A program made the translations under genes and the position numbers. The notes under the pieces are model-generated. The model saw only the letters and a list, made by a program, of their open reading frames with translations, was not told the DNA's origin and ran no database searches. Positions 6,292 to 10,222 of a DNA stretch of 10,222 bases are shown here, in pieces. The first letter of the stretch is position 1. Each line of letters opens with the position of its first letter. Source of the DNA: an uncultured Selenomonas sp. (GTDB lineage Bacteria; Bacillota; Negativicutes; Selenomonadales; Selenomonadaceae); the NCBI GenBank assembly GCA_938045435.1, contig CALIBA010000136.1, positions 1 through 10,222 on the forward strand, read 5' to 3'.

Positions 6292-8004
6292 TTGAAACAT
6301 TCCCTGCTGCGTGGTTTTTGGCATCTGTTCAAAGGATACTGGAGTTCCGCAGAAAAATGGCGTGCACGAGGGCTGCTCGCTGCGGTCATTCTGCTCAACC
6401 TAGTCATGGTTTATTTGCTCGTGCGCATCAATGACTGGTATCGTATTTTTTACGATGTACTGCAAGCTTATGACTGGGCTTCATTCTGGCCGCTCGTCGG
6501 CGAGTTTACAGGACTTGCCTTTGTCTATATTTTAATCGCTGTCTATGCCATCTATCTCCGACAGATGCTGACCATCAACTGGCGAACATGGATGACAGAG
6601 CGGTATCTTGTGCGTTGGATGCAGGGACAAACGTACTATCGACTGCAAGTGCTGCGCAGCGATACGGATAATCCGGATCAGCGTATCAGTGAAGACATCA
6701 ATCAGTTTGTAACACTGACACTAACACTCCTGGTCGGCATCTTGCGCCAACTGACGACGCTCGGTGCGTTTGCCGTTGTCCTTTGGAACCTGTCAGGCGT
6801 TCTCACAGTTCCCATCGGCACGACAGCGTTTACCATCTATGGCTATATGTTTTGGCTGTCCCTTCTCTACTCTGGATTTGGAACATACTTTGCTCACCGC
6901 GTTGGCCGCAAACTGATCAAGCTTAACTTTGACCAACAACGCTATGAGGCAGATTTTCGATTCAGCATGATGCGCGCTCGCGAAAACAGTGAAAATATCG
7001 CCTTTTACCATGGTGAAATGGCAGAGACTGTAGGGTTTAAGGAGCGTTTTGCAAACGTCATCAAAAATTATTGGGGGCTGATGCGGCGGACGAAGCTGCT
7101 GAATTTTTATGTCAATGGGTACGGTCAGCTTGCCATCATCTTCCCGCTCATCATGGCGGCACCGCGCTACTATGCCGGCGAGATTGCTCTTGGCGGACTC
7201 ATGCAGACCACCTCTGCATTCGGTCGCGTGCAGGATGCATTGTCCTTTTTTGTCGATTCATACAGCTCCATCGCCGAACTCGCTGCTGTGATTCAGCGAC
7301 TTGCAGGATTTACGGAGCATATGGAAGACGCGGCGCAGGTCAAAAGTGGAATCATGCGCTTAGAACACCATACAGGTACACTGGAACTCGCCGGCTTGTC
7401 GGTTGCTCTGCCGGATGGCACACCCCTGCTCACAGACTGCAGCCTTATGCTGCCGCGTGGGAGCCGCGTTCTTGTAACAGGCGTTTCCGGCGCAGGAAAG
7501 AGTACACTTCTCCGTTCACTTGCAGGGATATGGCCATATGGAAGCGGCACAATTCGCCTGCCGCAAGACGAGCGGCGCCTCTTTCTTCCCCAGCGTCCCT
7601 ATCTTATGCTCGGCTCTTTGCGCCGTGCGCTCTCTTACCCAAACACAGTATCAGAACCTACGGAGAGAATCACACAGATTTTGCAGAGCGTTGGTCTATC
7701 GCATATTGCAGCACGCCTCGATGAGGTGGACGATTGGAGTCGCATTCTCTCGCTTGGCGAACAACAGCGGCTTGCCTTTGCCCGCATTCTGCTGATCCGC
7801 CCCGACTGGGTATTCTTGGATGAGGCTACCTCTGCCTTGGATGAACCACGGGAGCGTGAAATGTATGAACTGCTTCGGCAACAGCTGCCAACGATGAGCA
7901 TTATTAGTGTCGGACATCGTTCCACACTTTTATCCGTACATGATACAGTGCTGCACCTAAATCACGGAACATTTACCTATCAGGAGATCCAACATGACTC
8001 GTAG
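6292..8004 (+). CDS. SbmA/BacA-like ABC transporter, fused permease and ATPase
   Basis: One 570-residue chain has an N-terminal membrane domain (about six spans, roughly 28-47, 71-92, 141-172, 178-200, 272-292 and a weaker one near 295-330) and a C-terminal ATPase domain (about 362-570). The segment DFRFSMMRARENSENIAFYHGE (221-242) is the signature of the ABC_membrane_2 family that holds SbmA, BacA, YddA, mycobacterial Rv1819c and peroxisomal ABCD proteins. ATPase motifs are all present: Walker A GVSGAGKST (397-405), Q-loop LPQRPY (432-437), signature LSLGEQQ (486-492), Walker B WVFLDE (506-511), SALDE (514-518) and switch His542. Members import antimicrobial peptides, bleomycin or vitamin B12, or move acyl chains; the substrate here cannot be read from sequence. 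The start is TTG at 6292 behind a long AAGGAGGAGG. The 3' end overlaps the amidase gene by 11 bases, so the two products are probably made together. An active ATPase is expected. Confidence 0.9.
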   Translation: MKHSLLRGFWHLFKGYWSSAEKWRARGLLAAVILLNLVMVYLLVRINDWYRIFYDVLQAYDWASFWPLVGEFTGLAFVYILIAVYAIYLRQMLTINWRTWMTERYLVRWMQGQTYYRLQVLRSDTDNPDQRISEDINQFVTLTLTLLVGILRQLTTLGAFAVVLWNLSGVLTVPIGTTAFTIYGYMFWLSLLYSGFGTYFAHRVGRKLIKLNFDQQRYEADFRFSMMRARENSENIAFYHGEMAETVGFKERFANVIKNYWGLMRRTKLLNFYVNGYGQLAIIFPLIMAAPRYYAGEIALGGLMQTTSAFGRVQDALSFFVDSYSSIAELAAVIQRLAGFTEHMEDAAQVKSGIMRLEHHTGTLELAGLSVALPDGTPLLTDCSLMLPRGSRVLVTGVSGAGKSTLLRSLAGIWPYGSGTIRLPQDERRLFLPQRPYLMLGSLRRALSYPNTVSEPTERITQILQSVGLSHIAARLDEVDDWSRILSLGEQQRLAFARILLIRPDWVFLDEATSALDEPREREMYELLRQQLPTMSIISVGHRSTLLSVHDTVLHLNHGTFTYQEIQHDS

Positions 8005-8779
8005 AGACTTTTTACAGCGCCTTTGCCTTCTTGGCATAGGTGCTGCCGCACTCCCCCTTTTCCCCGCAGCTGCCGAAGCATCATGGTATATCCCAACGGC
8101 TTTGCCCGGCATCTCAGTTCATCCAACATATTTGCAGTTCGGACCACTTGAAAACCGCTTTTTCACAAACTGTATTGTCGTTCATCACATTGGCAACACA
8201 AATGCGGATGTCTCTGCGGAAACGGTTCATCAATGGCATCTCAATAATGGATGGTCGGGCATCGGTTATCATTTTCTCATCCGAAAAGACGGCACCATCG
8301 AGGAGGGCCGTCCTCTTGGCACCGTTGGCGCACATGTCTATGGTGAAAATCGCCACACTGTCGGAATCAATGTGGTTGGAAATTTTGAGGCTGCGATGCC
8401 AACAGAGGCACAAAAATCAGCCGTAGCGCATCTTATTGCTTCACTCTGCACAGTCTATCAGTTTGACCCGGAATGGGAGAGTACAGTTTTTGGTCACCGC
8501 GACCTCAGCGCAACGGCCTGCCCCGGTCGCTATCTCTACGACCAAATGCCCGACATCGTAGAACAATCGCTCATCTACTATGGCTCAGAAGAACTCGCTG
8601 CAGAACGCCTCCGTATTGCACAGCAAGAACGTGAGGAAGCACAGCGGCAAGCAGACCTCGCACGCAAGAGCATAGAAGAACGCCGTCAAAGAACTGTCCC
8701 CTACACAAGACCAGAGCATCCATCACAGTCCGCACAAAGTACAACGGAAAGGTCACGTGTAAAACGCAGTAAGAAGTAA
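7994..8779 (+). CDS. Tat-exported N-acetylmuramoyl-L-alanine amidase (Amidase_2/PGRP fold)
   Basis: This zinc amidase should cut the bond between N-acetylmuramic acid and L-alanine of peptidoglycan outside the cytoplasmic membrane. The N-terminus MTRRDFLQ followed by a hydrophobic stretch (about 10-24) and AAAEA is a twin-arginine signal peptide. The catalytic domain spans about 55-180 and follows T7 lysozyme: zinc ligands His64 (VVHH), His158 (FGHRD) and Cys166 (ATACPG), with Tyr92 in GYHF; Thr164 replaces the phage lysine as in many PGRPs. Spacing His158 to Cys166 is the same eight residues as in T7. Residues about 199-232 are a charged helix rich in E, R, Q and A, and 233-261 are a polar, very basic tail ending KRSKK; such a C-terminus is not part of the amidase fold and might bind wall polymers. 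ATG overlaps the transporter stop by 11 bases, with AGGAGA upstream. Roles could be wall recycling, remodelling or competitor lysis. Confidence 0.92.
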   Translation: MTRRDFLQRLCLLGIGAAALPLFPAAAEASWYIPTALPGISVHPTYLQFGPLENRFFTNCIVVHHIGNTNADVSAETVHQWHLNNGWSGIGYHFLIRKDGTIEEGRPLGTVGAHVYGENRHTVGINVVGNFEAAMPTEAQKSAVAHLIASLCTVYQFDPEWESTVFGHRDLSATACPGRYLYDQMPDIVEQSLIYYGSEELAAERLRIAQQEREEAQRQADLARKSIEERRQRTVPYTRPEHPSQSAQSTTERSRVKRSKK

Positions 8780-8793
8780 ATGGAGGGAACGGC

Positions 8794-9138
8794 ATGGGAT
8801 TTCACTACCATTGGTTTGACCGTGACCAGGAAAAAGTAGACGATTTCGGCATCCCGCTCACAAGAGCGGATATTGATGCACGGGAACGTGCAAAAAAACC
8901 AAGTCGTATCTTTTCTCGTGGAGAACAGACCGGCATCGTACTCGCTGCCTTGATTTTTTCCTATGGGTACAGCCAAGGGGATTTTTCGCTTATATTCTTC
9001 TGTCTCTCCTTTCTCATTTTTGAATTCCGAAAAATCGCCCAACGCTGCATGGGGACTCATGGGACAAGTATTGCCAATGCCATGCAGGGATGCAGCATTG
9101 CTATGCTCCTCGGGGCTATCGCAATGTTATGGATTTGA
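8794..9138 (+). CDS. Small membrane protein of unknown function
   Basis: I do not recognise this 114-residue protein. It has a hydrophilic, charged N-terminal half (1-45, with WFDRDQEKVDDFGIPLTR and an ERAKKPSR basic patch) and then about three membrane segments (46-60, 62-78 and 96-114). It lacks a signal peptide and any catalytic motif I can name. It is real by context: TGGAGGG seven bases before the ATG, 14 bases after the amidase stop, 34 bases before the next gene, same strand and operon. A helper or anchor for the neighbouring envelope proteins is a guess only. Confidence 0.75.
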   Translation: MGFHYHWFDRDQEKVDDFGIPLTRADIDARERAKKPSRIFSRGEQTGIVLAALIFSYGYSQGDFSLIFFCLSFLIFEFRKIAQRCMGTHGTSIANAMQGCSIAMLLGAIAMLWI

Positions 9139-9172
9139 AAGACTGGAGATTTCCTTTTAGGAGGAACCTTAT

Positions 9173-9880
9173 TTGAAACAACAGATGGGCATGGGGCTTG
9201 TTAAGGTCGGCGCTGCACTTGCCATTATTTTAATGTTTGTCATCATCCACCTTATTGCGCCCAACTTTCTTCCATCATTCATATCCCTGCTGGCAAGCGG
9301 TGATATTACAGCGACGGTGGAGTACATACGCTCATTTGGAGATGGTGCTGTCCTCTTTGCTTTCTTTCTCACGCTCTTTACCAATGCCCTTGGGTTTCCG
9401 CCGGCGATCATCTTCTCAACAGCAAATGTCATTCTCTTTGGCCTTTTTCCAGGCATTCTGCTTTCCTGCGTCGCAGAGACAGTTGGCGTTACGATTGCCT
9501 TTATACTCATGCGTTTTTATTTCCGCGACGCAGCTGAAAAGGTCATCGCAAAGAGTCCATTTCTCTCAAAGATCGATCATTACAGCGGCAGCAAAGGCTT
9601 TTTTGTTATGCTCATCGGCCGTATGGTTCCCTATTTCCCCTCTGCACTGCTGAATGCAGTCGGTGCACTCTCTTCCATTCGTCTCCGTGAGTATATGCTC
9701 GCTTCTTTTGTTGGAAAATTCCCATCTACAGGCATCGAGGCAATCATCGGGCACGATCTTATCATGCAGCAGGAAAGCCATATGCGCCTCATTATCGTAA
9801 TCATTGGCGCCATCGTTCTCATCGTCGCAGCAGTACGCTATGAAAAGCACGTCATGCGTAAGGAAGGACATTATTCATGA
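9173..9880 (+). CDS. VTT/TVP38 (DedA-like) family membrane protein
   Basis: The 235-residue product is an integral membrane protein with a VTT-domain layout: N-terminal span (about 11-30), a re-entrant-type hydrophobic block with FPPAIIFSTANVILFG (75-90), a second block with GRMVPYFPSALLN (139-151), matching the conserved GRxxP motif, and a last span (about 205-221) followed by a basic tail. DedA/TVP38 proteins support membrane integrity and pH or ion balance; some bacterial members move lipid carriers such as undecaprenyl phosphate or phospholipids across the membrane. Which applies here cannot be told. The start is TTG at 9173, chosen because AGGAGG lies eight bases upstream. Its stop overlaps the next start (ATGA). 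With a wall amidase and a secreted phosphatase-like protein beside it, a role in lipid-carrier or envelope homeostasis is plausible but unproven. Confidence 0.87.
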   Translation: MKQQMGMGLVKVGAALAIILMFVIIHLIAPNFLPSFISLLASGDITATVEYIRSFGDGAVLFAFFLTLFTNALGFPPAIIFSTANVILFGLFPGILLSCVAETVGVTIAFILMRFYFRDAAEKVIAKSPFLSKIDHYSGSKGFFVMLIGRMVPYFPSALLNAVGALSSIRLREYMLASFVGKFPSTGIEAIIGHDLIMQQESHMRLIIVIIGAIVLIVAAVRYEKHVMRKEGHYS

Positions 9881-10222
9881 CACGGCGTTCCTTTTTACAA
9901 ACGGCTGCAAAAGCAGCACTGACAATGGGGCTGGGCAGCGTTTTTCCCTCTGTGTGCCGCGCCGGAAGGCATGTTTTCGCAGGTGGCGACGCAGCACCCA
10001 AAAACATTCTCCACTTGAGACAAATCATAACCGCAAATCCAATGCGGTCACGTATGATCCAGTGGGACAGTCCGGCTTTACTGTCTGATGTACGTATTGA
10101 GGTACGTGCCGCTAATACATCGGAAATATACTCTGCTGCACCAGCTTATACCTATTTTGTCATGGATGATACAGAACAGTATATCTATCATGCAGAAATC
10201 CCTATTTCAATGCAGGGCGGCA
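9877..10222 (+). CDS. Tat-exported protein, probable purple-acid-phosphatase-like metallophosphoesterase, N-terminal part
   Basis: The gene is cut by the right edge after 115 codons. It begins MTRRSFLQ, a twin-arginine signal, with a hydrophobic stretch (about 9-25) and a cleavage-like PSVCRA; the first residues almost copy those of the amidase in the same operon. Residues about 45-115 read LRQIITANPMRSRMIQW and then an alternating beta pattern with YTYFVMDD and YIYHAEIPI, which resembles the fibronectin-like N-terminal domain of purple acid phosphatase-type phosphoesterases. The metal-binding motifs (GDxxD, GNHE and later His residues) would lie beyond the window, so the enzymatic call is an inference. 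The ATG overlaps the upstream stop by four bases (ATGA), so translation is probably coupled. Tat export suits a protein loaded with metal before secretion. Confidence 0.65.
   Translation, partial: MTRRSFLQTAAKAALTMGLGSVFPSVCRAGRHVFAGGDAAPKNILHLRQIITANPMRSRMIQWDSPALLSDVRIEVRAANTSEIYSAAPAYTYFVMDDTEQYIYHAEIPISMQGG

Noticed and set aside
7071..7724. 217-codon plus-strand ORF inside the transporter gene
   Set aside because: It is a different frame of the ABC transporter, Cys/Arg/His-rich and without recognisable motif or ribosome site.
7748..7771. Degenerate ABC signature (LSLGE instead of LSGGQ) as a sign of a dead ATPase
   Set aside because: LSLGEQQR is the normal form in the SbmA/YddA/ABCD branch; Walker A, Walker B glutamate and switch histidine are all intact.
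1..10222. Mobile elements, CRISPR arrays, tRNA or rRNA genes, prophage or classical defence genes
   Set aside because: No transposase or integrase ORF, no regularly spaced repeats and no tRNA- or rRNA-like sequence was seen; nearly all the window is accounted for by housekeeping and envelope genes.

Overview
The window looks like chromosomal DNA of a Negativicutes bacterium (Firmicutes with an outer membrane, Selenomonas/Centipeda-like). This is inferred from gene content: a Firmicutes-type mreB-mreC-mreD-PBP2 cluster, a PerR-type regulator, strong AGGAGG ribosome sites with GTG and TTG starts, and an unusual double CobT protein of the kind expected where phenolic or other atypical cobamides are made. 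No RNA gene, insertion sequence, phage gene or CRISPR array was found.

Left part (1-2824, minus strand): a compact cell-shape operon, mreB > mreC > mreD > mrdA (PBP2, cut by the left edge). Genes overlap by 1 and 4 bases or lie 26 bases apart, behind a recognisable promoter at 2909-2937. mreC carries a run of nine C residues near its 3' end; gain of one C would fuse MreC in frame to MreD.

Middle (2825-4323): a 289-base divergent intergenic region separates mreB from a short plus-strand gene with a near-consensus promoter. Its product is a 151-residue S-adenosylmethionine decarboxylase homologue in which the pyruvoyl-forming serine is glycine (Gly63), with a basic C-terminal tail. It converges on a minus-strand perR gene, the two sharing a bidirectional hairpin terminator with a 21-bp perfect stem. 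perR has a good promoter and a PerR-box-like site just after the predicted transcription start.

Centre (4324-6171, plus): one 615-residue ORF with a complete CobT-like catalytic domain followed by a shortened, degenerate second CobT-like domain. The second half carries the KPxxSLG loop that the first half lacks. This resembles a fusion of a heteromeric CobT pair such as ArsA/ArsB, which activates lower-ligand bases for cobamides.

Right part (6292-10222, plus): a tight five-gene operon behind its own promoter. It encodes an SbmA/BacA-type ABC transporter (exporter fold, one-chain TMD-NBD), a Tat-exported zinc N-acetylmuramoyl-L-alanine amidase, a small unknown membrane protein, a VTT/DedA-like (TVP38) membrane protein, and a Tat-exported protein that appears to be the start of a purple-acid-phosphatase-like metallophosphoesterase. 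All are envelope proteins, so an envelope-maintenance or envelope-stress role is the simplest reading. Homologues of the transporter include vitamin B12 importers, so a link to the neighbouring cobT is also possible.
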